Assembly: GCA_039566865.1 (NCBI GenBank)
Contig: CM076944.1
Span: 20,668,501 to 20,732,500 of the forward strand
DNA from: Aurelia coerulea
Taxonomy: Eukaryota > Cnidaria > Scyphozoa > Semaeostomeae > Ulmaridae
Length of the DNA stretch: 64,000 nt
Direction: 5' to 3'
Within the stretch, counting starts at the first letter, position 1; every line of letters begins with the position of its first letter. This document shows, in pieces, positions 1 through 10,812 of the stretch. The notes beneath the pieces are model-generated. The model made no database searches and was not told the origin of the DNA. It was given only the letters and a program-made list of their open reading frames with translations. A program made the translations under genes and the position numbers.

Positions 1-1554
1 AGTTCTTTCTTTAGTCTTATTTTAGCTATACTGCATCAAAAACCATCGATTAATTAAATGTTCATTTTCTCCTAGAAAACAAAATATAAAAACGAAAAGT
101 GTGGATTAACGCACTTTATTAGCTACAATTCATATTATAAAGAGTATTGCGCTCATCGTTCTTTAAAACCGTAGTTCTGCCAGTGACTTCTTTTATAGCA
201 CTATTTTAGTGCTGCAGCAACCATTCTTTGAAACATTGCTATAGACATTACTTCTTTCTTTAGGCTTATTTTAGCTCTACTGCATCAACAAACATCGATT
301 AATTAAATGTTCATTTTCTCAAAGAAAACAAAATATAAACACAAATAGTGTGGACTACCCGCACTTTATTAGCTGCAATTCATATTATAAAGAGTATTGC
401 ACTCATCGTTCTTTACAACTTTGGTTCTGCCAGCTACCTCTTTTAAAGCACTATATTATTGCTGCAGCAACCATTGTATGAAACATTACTTTAGACATTA
501 GTTCTTTCTTTAGTCTTATTTTAGCTTTACTGCATCAACAAACATCGATTAATTAAATGCTCATTTTCTCAAAGAAAACAAAATATAAAAACGAAAAGTG
601 TGGATTAACGCACTTTATTAGCTACAATTCATATTATAAAGAGTATTGCGCTCATCGTTCTTTAAAACCGTAGTTCTGCCAGTGACTTCTTTTATAGCAT
701 TATATTAGTGCTGCAGCAACCATTCTTTGAAACATTGCTATAGACATTACTTCTTTCTTTATGCTTATTTTAGCTTTAATGCATCAATAAACATCGATTA
801 TTTGAATGTTTATTTTCTCAAAGAAAATGAAATATAAATACAAAAAGTGTGAAGTTCCGCACTTTATTAGCTACAATTCATATTATATAAAGAGTATTGC
901 GCTAATCGTTCTTTACAACTTTGGTTCTGCCAGCTACTTCTTTTATAGCACTATATTAGTGCTGCAGCAACCTTTCTAGGAAACATTACTACAGACATTA
1001 GTTCTTTCTTTAGTCTTATTTTAGCTTTACTGCATCAACAAACATCGATTATTTAAATGTTTATTTTCTCAAAGAAAACAAAATTTATACACAAAAAGTT
1101 TGTATTAACGCACTTTATTAGCTAAAATGAATATTATAAAGAGTATTGCGCTAATCGTTCTTTTAAACTTTAGTTCTGCCAGCTACTTCTTTTTATAGCA
1201 CTATATTAGTGCTGCAGCAACCATTGTAGGAAACATTACTTTAGACATTAGTTCTTTCTTTAGTCTTATTTTAGCTTTACTGCATCAATAAACATCGATT
1301 ATTTAAATGTTTATTTTATCAAAGAAAATAAATATAAATACAAAAAGTGTGGATTAACGCACTTTATTAGCTACAATTCATATTATAAAGAGTATTGCGC
1401 TCATCGTTCTTTAAAACTTTTGTTCTGCCAGCTACTTCTTTTATAGCACTATTTTAGTGCTGTAGCAACCATTGTAGGAAACATTACTATAGACATTAGT
1501 TCTTTCTTTAGTCTTATTTTAGCTTTACCGCATCAACAAACATCGATTAATTAA
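1..1554 (+). repeat. Segment duplicated at 11268-13322
   Basis: The order AGCTATACTGCATCAAAAAC monomer, AAATAGTGTGGAC monomer, and so on to the TGTATTTTGTCTC monomer start at 1555 is repeated downstream. The offset is 11,268 for the first ~800 bp, 11,519 near 1061 and 11,768 at 1555. The downstream copy therefore holds two extra monomers, and the unit at 787-1036 differs in type from its counterpart. Confidence 0.82.
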
Positions 1555-1803
1555 ATGTATTTTGTCTCAAAGAAAACAAAATATAAACACAAAAAGTGTG
1601 GATTAACGTACTTTATTAGCTACAATTCATATTATAAAGAGAATTGCACTCATCGTTCTTTACAACTTTGGTTCTGCCAGCTACTTCTTTTATGGCACTA
1701 TATTAGTGCTGCAGCAACCTTTCTAGGAAACATTACTATAGACATTAGTTCTTTCTTTAGTCTTATTTTAGCTTTACTGCATCAACAAACATCGATTAAT
1801 TAA
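1555..1803 (+). other. Monomer with open 82-codon frame (probably noncoding)
   Basis: The frame spans exactly one monomer and begins MYFVSKK because this unit starts TGTATTTTGTC. TGG codons occur at 39 and 47, where most monomers have TAG. Two hydrophobic stretches are visible (about residues 36-47 and 52-76). No ribosome-binding or promoter signal is evident and I recognise no homologue. Neighbouring units are closed, so chance openness of a repeat is the simplest reading. Confidence 0.75.
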
Positions 1804-1942
1804 ATGTTTATTTTTTAAAAGAAAACAAAATATAAGAACAAAAAGTGTAGATTAAAGTACTTTATTAGGTACAATTCATATTATAAAGAGTATTGCGCTC
1901 ATCGTTCTTCACAACTTTGGTTCTGCCAACTACTTCTTTTAT

Positions 1943-1959
1943 AGCACTATATTAGTGCT
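1943..1959. repeat. Conserved dyad AGCACTA-TAT-TAGTGCT (representative)
   Basis: Seven-base arms AGCACTA and TAGTGCT are exact reverse complements around a 3 bp spacer. The element sits at about unit positions 140-156 and is legible in most monomers of the window. Spacer changes (TAA, TAC, TTT, TGT) leave the arms paired. Arm-breaking variants exist, for example AGCGCTA near 16455 and AGTACTA near 18800. It could form a hairpin or cruciform, or be a protein site; no function is shown. Confidence 0.85.
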
Positions 1960-1965
1960 GCAGCA
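1956..1965. repeat. Palindrome TGCTGCAGCA overlapping the dyad (representative)
   Basis: A 10 bp perfect palindrome that shares TGCT with the right arm of the upstream dyad, so the two foldings are mutually exclusive. It is lost in the subfamily that reads TGCTGAAGCA. Confidence 0.85.
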
Positions 1966-2035
1966 ACCAATCTTGGAAACAATACTATAGACATTAGTTC
2001 ATTCTTTAGTCTTATTTTAGCTTTACTGCATCAAC

Positions 2036-2058
2036 AAACATCGATTAATTAAATGTTT
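2036..2058. repeat. Monomer-junction dyad AAACAT-N11-ATGTTT (representative)
   Basis: Six-base arms flank an 11 bp centre that contains ATCGAT (2040-2045) and the 8 bp palindrome TTAATTAA (2045-2052). The TAA of the open frame is the last three bases of the centre and the right arm begins with the next ATG. Junction variants include ATTATTTAAATG, ATTATTTGAATG, ATTTATTAAATT and TTCATAAAATG. Confidence 0.82.
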
Positions 2059-2301
2059 ATTTTCTCAAAGAAAACAAAATATAAACACAAAAAGTGTGGA
2101 CTACCGCACTTAATTAGCTACAATTCATATTATAAAGAGAATTGCACTCATCGTTCTTTACAACTTTGGTTCTGCCAGCTACTTCTTTTATGGCACTATA
2201 ATAGTGCTGCAGCAACCTTTCTAGGAAACATTACTATAGACATTAGTTCTTTCTTTAGTCTTATTTTAACTTTACTGCATCAACAAACATCGATTAATTA
2301 A
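2053..2301 (+). other. Monomer with open 82-codon frame, type sequence (probably noncoding)
   Basis: Product begins MFIFSKKTKYKHKKCGLPHL and ends LLHQQTSIN, then TAA directly followed by the ATG of the next unit. The N-terminal third is lysine-rich and the rest is hydrophobic (LQLWFCQLLLLWHY; FLGNITIDISSFFSLILTLL). The unit carries GAATTGCACTC, TTTGGTTC and TATGGCAC, the three variants that define the open subfamily. The downstream unit is closed at codon 5 (TTTTTTAGAAG). Confidence 0.78.
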
Positions 2302-2990
2302 ATGTTTATTTTTTAGAAGAAAACAAAATATAAGCACAAAAAGTGTATATTAACGCACTTTATTAGCTACAATTCATATTATAAAGAGTATTGCACTGAT
2401 CGTTCTTTACAACTTTGGTTCTGCCAGCGACTTCTTTTATAGCACTATATTAGTGCTGAAGCAACCTTTCTAGGAAACATTACTATAGACATTAGTTCTT
2501 TCTTTAGGCTTATTTTAGCGTTACTGCATCAACAAACATCGATTAATTAAATGTTCATTTTCTCAAAGAAAACAAAATATATACACAAAAAGTGTTGATT
2601 AACGCACTTTATCAGCTAAAATTCATATTATAAAGAGTATTGCGCTCATCGTTCATTAAAACTTTAGTTCTGCCAGCTACTTCTTTTATAGCACTATACT
2701 AGTGCTGCAGCAACCATTGTATGAAACATTACTTTAGACATTAGTTCTTTCTTTAGTCTTATTTTAGCTTTACTGCATCAATAAACATCGATTATTTAAA
2801 TGTTTATTTTATCAAAGAAAATAAAATATAAATACAAAAAGTGTGGATTACCGCACTTTATTAGCTACAATACATATTATAAAGAGTATTGCACTCATCG
2901 TTCTTTAAAAATTTGTTCTGCCAGCTACTTCTTTTATAGCACTATATTAGTGCTGCAGCAATTTTTCTAGGAAACATTACTATAGACATT

Positions 2991-3460
2991 AGTTCTTTCT
3001 TTAGTCTTATTTTAGCTATACTGCATCAAAAACCATCGATTAATTAAATGTTCATTTTCTCCTAGAACACAAAATATAAAAACGAAAAGTGTGGATTAAC
3101 GCACTTTATTAGCTACAATTCATATTATAAAGAGTATTGCGCTCATCGTTCTTTAAAACCGTAGTTCTGCCAGTGACTTCTTTTATTGCACTATATTAGT
3201 GCTGCAGCAACCATTCTTTGAAACATTGCTATAGACATTACTTCTTTCTTAAGGCTTATTTTAGCTTTACTGCATCAACAAACATCGATTAATTAAATGT
3301 TCATTTTCTCAAAGAAAACAAAATATAAACACAAATAGTGTGGACTACGCGCACTTTATTAGCTGCAATTCATATTATAAAGAGTATTGCACTCATCGTT
3401 CTTTACAACTTTGGTTCTGCCAGCTACCTCTTTTATAGCACTATATTAGTGCTGCAGCAA
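2991..3460 (+). repeat. Two-monomer repeat of 1-470
   Basis: AGTTCTTTCT through AGCTATACTGCATCAAAAAC and the following TTCTCCTAGAAC monomer repeat the window start at offset 2,990. Similarity in subfamily type ends near 3460, where CCTTTCTAGG replaces CCATTGTATG. Confidence 0.8.
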
Positions 3461-4046
3461 CCTTTCTAGGAAACATTACTATAGACATTAGTTCTTTCTT
3501 TAGTCTTATTTTAGCTTTACTGCATCAACAAAAATCGATGAATTAAATGTATTTTGTCTCAAAGAAAACAAAATATAAAAACAAAAAGTGTCGATTAACG
3601 CATTTTATTAGCTACAATTCATATTATAAAGAGTATTGAGCTCATCGTTCTCTACAACTTTGGTTCTGACAGCTACTTCTTTTATAGCACTATATTAGTG
3701 CTGCAGCAACCATTGTATGAAACATTACTTTTAGACATTAGTTCTTTCTTTAGTCTTATTTTAGCTTTACCGCATCAACAAACATCGATTTGATTAAATG
3801 TTTATTTTCTCAAAGAAAACGAAATATAAACACAAAAAGTGTCGACTACCGAACTTTGTTAGCTACAATTAATATCATAAAGAGTATTGCACTCATCGTT
3901 CTCTACAACTTTGGTTCTGCCAGCTACTTCTTTTATAGCACTATATTAGTGCTCTAGCAACCATTCTTGGAAAAGTTACTAAAGACATTAGTTCTTTCTT
4001 TAGTCTTATTTTAGCTTTGCCGCATCAACCAACATCGATTAATTAA

Positions 4047-4165
4047 ATGTTTATTTTCTCAAAGAAAACAAAATATAAATACAAAAATTGTGGATTATTT
4101 AGACATTAGTTCTTTCTTTAGTCTTATTTTAGCTTTACCGCATCAACAAACATCGATTTAATTAA
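4047..4165 (+). repeat. Truncated monomer, 119 bp
   Basis: The unit passes from GTGGATTA straight into TTTAGACATTAG near 4094-4099, removing about 130 bp of the middle, including the hairpin dyad. ATTA is present on both sides in full-length units, which suggests a short-homology deletion. Confidence 0.85.
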
Positions 4166-4413
4166 ATGTTTATTTTCTCAAAGAAAACAAAATATAAGCA
4201 CAAAAAGTGCGGATTAACGCAATTTAGTAGCTACAATTCATATTAAAAAGAGTATAGCACCCATCATTCTTTAACACTTTAGTTCTGCCAGCTACTTCTT
4301 TAAAAGCACTATATTAGTGCTGCAGCAATTTTTTTTGGAAACATTATTATAGACATAAGTTCTATTTTAGTCTTATTTTAGCTCTACTGCATCAACAATA
4401 ATTGATTAATCAA

Positions 4414-4626
4414 ATGTTTATTTTCTCAAAGACAGCAAAAAATCAACACAACTTTATTAGCTACAATTCATATTATAAAGAGTATTGCGCTCATCGTTCT
4501 TTAAAACTTTAGTTCTGCCAGCTACTTCATGCTGCAACAACCATTGTTGGAAAAATTACTATAGACATTAGTTCTTTCTTTAGTATTATTTTAGCTTAAC
4601 TGCATCAACAAACATCGATTAATTAA
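4414..4626 (+). repeat. Truncated monomer, 213 bp, dyad deleted
   Basis: Two deletions: one shortens the A-rich segment (GCAAAAAATCAACACAACTT near 4434), and one removes about 18 bp net between GCTACTTC and TGCTGC near 4529, deleting the left arm and spacer of the conserved dyad. Confidence 0.85.
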
Positions 4627-4857
4627 ATGTTTATTTTCTCAAAGAAAGCAAAAAATCAACACAACTTTATTAGCTACAATTCATATTATAAAGAGTATTG
4701 CGTTCATCGTTCTTTAGCACTTTAGTTCTGCCAGCTACTTCTTTTATAGCACTATATTAGTGCTCTAGCAACCATTCTTGGAAAAGTTACTAAAGACATT
4801 AGTTCTTTCTTTAGTCTTATTTTAGCTTTGCCGCATCAACCAACATCGATTAATTAA
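4627..4857 (+). repeat. Truncated monomer, 231 bp
   Basis: Shares the shortened A-rich segment (GCAAAAAATCAACACAACTT) with the previous unit but keeps the central dyad region. The shared lesion shows the two are a local duplication, with the dyad deletion arising later in the upstream one. Confidence 0.83.
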
Positions 4858-5354
4858 ATGTTTATTTTCTCAAAGAAAACAAAATATAAATACAAAAATT
4901 GTGGATTACCGCACTTTATTAGCTTCAATTCATATTTAAAGAGTATTGAGCTCATCGTTACTTAAAACTTTAGTTTTGGAAGCTACTTCTTTTATAGCAC
5001 TATATTAGTGCTTCAGCAACCATTCTTGGAAACATTACTAAAGACATTATTTCTTTCTTTAGTCTTATTTTAGCTTTACTGCATCAACAAGCATCGATTA
5101 ATTAAATGTTTATTTTCTCAAAGAAAACAAAATATAAACAAAAAAAGTGCGGAATAACGCACTTTATTAGCTACAATACATATTATGAAGAGTATTGTGC
5201 TCATCGTTCTTTAAAACTTTAGTTCTGTCAGCTACTTCTTTTATAGCACTATATTAGTGCTGCAGCAACCATTGTAGGAAAAATTACTATAGACATTAGT
5301 TCTTTCTTAAGTTTTATTTTAGCTTTACCGCATCAACAAACATCAATTAATTAA

Positions 5355-5603
5355 ATGTTTATTTTCTCAAAGAAAACAAAATATAAACACAAAAAGTGTG
5401 GACTACCGCACTTAATTAGCTACAATTCATATTATAAAGAGAATTGCACTCATCGTTCTTTACAACTTTGGTTCTGCCAGCTACTTCTTTTATGGCACTA
5501 TAATAGTGCTGCAGCAACCTTTCTAGGAAACATTACTATAGACATTAGTTCTTTCTTTAGTCTTATTTTAACTTTACTGCATCAACAAACATCGATTAAT
5601 TAA
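5355..5603 (+). other. Monomer with open 82-codon frame (probably noncoding)
   Basis: Same predicted product as the unit at 2053 and again followed by a TTTTTTAGAAG-type unit. Preceded by CATCAATTAATT, a C-to-T type change at the CpG of ATCGAT read on the other strand. It begins the 1.25 kb tandem pair. The equivalent unit at 6602 is closed by AACTTTAGTTC (codon 39). Confidence 0.77.
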
Positions 5604-6601
5604 ATGTTTATTTTTTAGAAGAAAACAAAATATATACACAAAAAGTGTTGATTAACGCACTTTATCAGCTATAATTCATATTATAAAGAGTATTGCGCTC
5701 ATCGTTCATTAAAACTTTAGTTCTGCCAGCTACTTCTTTTATAGCACTATGTTAGTGCTGCAGCAACCTTTCTTTTGAAACATTAATATGGACATTAGTT
5801 CTTTTCTTAGTATAATTTCAGCTTTACTGCATCAACAAACATCGATTAATTAAATGTTCATTTTCTCAAAGAAAACAAAATATAAACACAAATAGTGTGG
5901 ACTACCCGCACTTTATTAGCTGGAATTCATATTATAAAGAGTATTGCACTCATCGTTCTTTACAACTTTGGTTCTGCCAGCTACCTCTTTTATAGCACTA
6001 TATTAGTGCTGCAGCAACCTTTCTAGGAAACATTACTATAGACATTAGTTCTTTCTTTAGTCTTATTTTAGCTTTACTGCATCAACAAAAATCGATGAAT
6101 TAAATGTATTTTGTCTCAAAGAAAACAAAATATAAACACAAAAAGTGTCGATTAACGCACTTTATTAGCTTCAATTCATATTTAAAGAGTATTGAGCTCA
6201 TCGTTACTTAAAACTTTAGTTTTGCAAGCTACTTCTTTTATAGCACTATATTAGTGCTTCAGCAACCATTCTTGGAAACATTACTAAAGACATTAGTTCT
6301 TTCTTCAGTCTTATTTTAGCTTTACCGCATCAACAAACATCGATTTGATTAAATGTTTATTTTCTCAAAGAAAACGAAATATAAACACAAAAAGTGTCGA
6401 CTACCGAAATTTATTAGCTACAATTCATATTATAAAGAGTATTGCGTTCATCGTTCTTTAGCACTTTAGTTTTGCCAGCTACTTCTTTTATAGCACTATA
6501 TTAGTGCTCTAGCAACCATTCTTGGAAAAGTTACTAAAGACATTAGTTCTTTCTTTAGTCTTATTTTAGCTTTGCCGCATCAACCAACATCGATTAATTA
6601 A
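5355..6601 (+). repeat. 1.25 kb (5-monomer) tandem unit, first
   Basis: Five monomers repeated at 6602-7852 (TATAATTTCAGC at 5811 and 7060, offset 1,249). The fourth monomer differs between the units: AGCTTCAATTCATATTTAAAG at about 6167 against AGCTACAATTCATATTATAA at about 7416. That is a local replacement after the duplication. Confidence 0.85.
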
Positions 6602-7852
6602 ATGTTTATTTTCTCAAAGAAAGCAAAATATAAACACAAAAAGTGTGGACTACCGCACTTAATTAGCTACAATTCATATTATAAAGAGAATTGCACTCAT
6701 CGTGCTTTACAACTTTAGTTCTGCCAGCTACTTCTTTTATGGCACTATAATAGTGCTGCAGCAACCTTTCTAGGAAACATTACTATAGACATTAGTTCTT
6801 TCTTTACTCTTACTTTAGCTTTATAAAGCATCAACAAACATAGATTAATTAAATGTTTATTTTTTAGAAGAAAACAAAATATATACACAAAAAGTGTTGA
6901 TTAACGCACTTTATCAGCTATAATTCATATTATAAAGAGTATTGCGCTCATCGTTCATTAAAACTTTAGTTCTGCCAGCTACTTCTTTTATAGCACTATG
7001 TTAGTGCTGCAGCAACCTTTCTTTTGAAACATTAATATGGACATTAGTTCTTTTCTTAGTATAATTTCAGCTTTACTGCATCAACAAACATCGATTAATT
7101 AAATGTTCATTTTCTCAAAGAAAACAAAATATAAACACAAATAGTGTGGACTACCCGCACTTTATTAGCTGGAATTCATATTATAAAGAGTATTGCACTC
7201 ATCGTTCTTTACAACTTTGGTTCTGCCAGCTACCTCTTTTATAGCACTATATTAGTGCTGCAGCAACCTTTCTAGGAAACATTACTATAGACATTAGTTC
7301 TTTCTTTAGTCTTATTTTAGCTTTACTGCATCAACAAAAATCGATGAATTAAATGTATTTTGTCTCAAAGAAAACAAAATATAAACACAAAAAGTGTCGA
7401 TTAACGCATTTTATTAGCTACAATTCATATTATAAAGAGTATTGAGCTCATCGTTCTCTACAACTTTGGTTCTGCCAGCTACTTCTTTTATAGCACTATA
7501 TTAGTGCTGCAGCAACCATTATATGAAACATTACTTTTAGACATTAGTTCTTTCTTTAGTCTTATTTTAGCTTTACCGCATCAACAAACATCGATTTGAT
7601 TAAATGTTTATTTTCTCAAAGAAAACGAAATATAAACACAAAAAGTGTCGACTACCGAACTTTATTAGCTACAATTCATATTATAAAGAGTATTGCGTTC
7701 ATCGTTCTTTAGCACTTTAGTTCTGCCAGCTACTTCTTTTATAGCACTATATTAGTGCTCTAGCAACCATTGTTGGAAAAGTTACTAAAGACATTAGTTC
7801 TTTCCTTAGTCTTATTTTAGCTTTGCCGCATCAACCAACATCGATTAATTAA
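6602..7852 (+). repeat. 1.25 kb (5-monomer) tandem unit, second
   Basis: Second unit of the pair, starting at the ATG at 6602. A two-base insertion (CTTTATAAAGCATC near 6820) raises the internal offset from 1,247 to 1,249. Confidence 0.85.
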
Positions 7853-8349
7853 ATGTTTATTTTCTCAAAGAAAACAAAATATAAATACAAAAATTGTGGA
7901 TTACCGCACTTTATTAGCTTCAATTCATATTTAAAGAGTATTGAGCTCCTCGTTACTTAAAACTTTAGTTTTGCAAGCTACTTCTTTTATAGCACTATAT
8001 TAGTGCTGCAGCAACCATTCTTGGAAACATTACTAAAGACATTAGTTCTTTCTTTAGTCTTATTTTAGCTTTACTGCATCAACAAGCATCGATTAATCAA
8101 ATGTTTATTTTCTCAAAGAAAACAAAATACAAACACAAAAAGTGTGGATTAACGTACTTTATTAGCTACAATTCATATTATAAAGAGTATTGCGCTCATC
8201 GTTCTTTAAAACCGTAGTTCCGCCAGTGACTTCTTTTATAGCACTATATTAGTGCTGCAGCAACCATTCTAGGAAACATTACTATAGACATTAGTTCTTT
8301 CTTTAGTCTTATTTTAGCTTTACTGCATCAACAAACATCGATTAATTAA

Positions 8350-8598
8350 ATGTTTATTTTCTCAAAGAAAACAAAATATAAACATAAAAAGTGTGGACTA
8401 CCGCACTTAATTAGCTACAATTTATATTATAAAGAGAATTGCACTCATCGTTCTTTACAAGTTTGGTTCTGCCAGCTACTTCTTTTATGGCACTATAATA
8501 GTGCTGCAGCAACCTTTCTAGGAAACATTACTATAGACATTAGTTCTTTCTTTAGTCTTATTTTAACTTTACTGCATCAACAAACATCGATTAATTAA
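8350..8598 (+). other. Monomer with open 82-codon frame (probably noncoding)
   Basis: Open-subfamily unit with two predicted amino-acid changes from the 2053 type: leucine for serine in NSYY (residue 25) and valine for leucine in LQLWF (residue 38). Non-synonymous drift in a repeat copy is consistent with no protein-level constraint. Its partner at 9848 is closed at codon 39. Confidence 0.77.
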
Positions 8599-9330
8599 AT
8601 GTTTATTTTTTAGAAGAAAACAAAATATAAGCACAAAAAGTGTATATTAACGCACTTTATTAGCTACAATTCATATTATAAAGAGTATTGCACTGATCGT
8701 TCTTTACAACTTTGGTTCTGCCAGCTACTTCTTTTATAGCACTATATTAGTGCTGAAGCAACCTTTCTAGGAAACATTACTATAGACATTAGTTCTTTCT
8801 TTAGGCTTATTTTAGCTTTGCTGCATCAACAAACATCGATTAATTAAATGTTCATTTTCTCAAAGAAAACAAAATATATACACAAAAAGTGTTGATTAAC
8901 GCACTTTATCAGCTATAATTCATATTATAAAGAGTATTGCGCTCAACGTTCATTAAAAATTTTAGTTCTGCCAGCTACTTCTTTTATAGCACTATGTTAG
9001 TGCTGCAGCAACCTTTCTTTTGAAACATTAATATGGACATTAGTTCTTTTCTTAGTATAATTTCAGCTTTACTACATCAACAAACATCGATTAATTAAAT
9101 GTTCATTTTCTCAAAGAAAACAAAATATAAACACAAATAGTGTGGATTAACGCACTTTATTAGCTACAATTCATATTATATAGAGTATTGCGCTCATCGT
9201 TTTTTAAAACTTTAGTCCTGCGAACTACTTCTTTTATAGCACTATACTAGTGCTGCAGCAACCATTGTATGAAACATTACTTTAGACATTAGTTCTTTCT
9301 TTAGTCTTATTTTAGCTTTACTGCATCAAT
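8350..9330 (+). repeat. ~1 kb repeat, upstream member (offset 1,497-1,498)
   Basis: The open-type, TTTTTTAGAAG-type, TATATACACAAAAAGTG-type and TATAATTTCAGC units recur at 9848-10812 (8350/9848; 9056/10553). The six-monomer spacing means two other monomers lie between the members. Confidence 0.8.
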
Positions 9331-9847
9331 AAAAATCGATGAATTAAATGTATTTTGTCTCAAAGAAAACAAAATATAAAGACAAAAAGTGTCGATTAAC
9401 GCATTTTATTAGCTACAATTCATATTATAAAGAGTATTGAGCTCATCGTTCTCTACAACTTTGTTTCTGCCAGCTACTTCTTTTATAGCACTATATTAGT
9501 GCTGCAGCAACCATTGTATGAAACATTACTTTTAGACATTAGTTCTTTCTTCAGTCTTATTTTAGCTTTACCGCATCAACAAACATCGATTTGATTAAAT
9601 GTTTATTTTCTCAAAGAAAACGAAATATAAACACAAAAAGTGTCGACTACCGAAATTTATTAGCTACAATTCATATTATAAAGAGTATTGCGTTCATCGT
9701 TCTTTAGCACTTTAGTTTTGCCAGCTACTTCTTTTATAGCACTATATTAGTGCTCTAGCAACCATTCTTGGAAAAGTTACTAAAGACATTAGTTCTTTAT
9801 TTAGTCTTATTTTAGCTTTGCCGCATCAACCAACATCGATTAATTAA

Positions 9848-10812
9848 ATGTTTATTTTCTCAAAGAAAACAAAATATAAACACAAAAAGTGTGGACTACC
9901 GCACTTAATTAGCTACAATTCATATTATAAAGAGAATTGCACTCATCGTGCTTTACAACTTTAGTTCTGCCAGCTACTTCTTTTATGGCACTATAATAGT
10001 GCTGCAGCAACCTTTCTAGGAAACATTACTATAGACATTAGTTCTTTCTTTAGTCTTATTTTAACTTTACTGCATCAACAAACATCGATTAATTAAATGT
10101 TTATGTTATAGAAGAAAACAAAATATAAGCACAAAAAGTGTATATTAACGCACTTTATTAGCTACAATTCATATTATAAAGAGTATTGCACTGATCGTTC
10201 TTTACAACTTTGGTTCTGCCAGCTACTTCTTTTATAGCACTATATTAGTGCTGAAGCAACCTTTCTAGGAAACATTACTATAGACATTAGTTCTTTCTTT
10301 AGGCTTATTTTAGCTTTACTGCATCAACAAACATCGATTAATTAAATGTTCATTTTCTCAAAGAAAACAAAATATATACACAAAAAGTGTTGATTAACGC
10401 ACTTTATCAGCTATAATTCATATTATAAAGAGTATTGCGCTCATCGTTCATTAAAACTTTAGTTCTGCCAGCTACTTCTTTTATAGCACTATGTTAGTGC
10501 TGCAGCAACCTTTCTTTTGAAACATTAATATGGACATTAGTTCTTTTCTTAGTATAATTTCAGCTTTACTACATCAACAAACATCGATCTCAAAGAAAAC
10601 AAAATATAAACACAAATAGTGTGGATTAACGCACTTTATTAGCTACAATTCATATTATATAGAGTATTGCACTCATCGTTCTTTACAACTTTGGTTCTGC
10701 CAGCTACCTCTTTTAAAGCACTATACTAGTGCTGCAGCAACCATTGTATGAAACATTACTTTAGACATTAGTTCTTTCTTTAGTCTTATTTTAGCTTTAC
10801 TGCATCAATAAA
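9848..10812 (+). repeat. ~1 kb repeat, downstream member
   Basis: Matches 8350-9330. Differences include TTTATGTTATAGAAG near 10101 for TTTATTTTTTAGAAG, and the 18 bp junction deletion at 10588. Confidence 0.8.

Noticed and set aside
1943..1965. Rho-independent terminator formed by the AGCACTA/TAGTGCT hairpin
   Set aside because: No U-tract follows the hairpin, the stem is AT-rich, and the context is eukaryotic satellite.
2036..2058. ATG after TTAATTAA as a real start with TATA-like AAATATAAAC as promoter
   Set aside because: The TATA-like text lies downstream of the ATG and recurs in all closed units; it is part of the A-rich segment.
2053..2301. RNA polymerase III internal promoter (A and B boxes), SINE or tRNA origin
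   Set aside because: TTTGGTTCTGCCAGC only loosely resembles a B box (no GGTTCGA core) and no A box lies at a suitable distance upstream.
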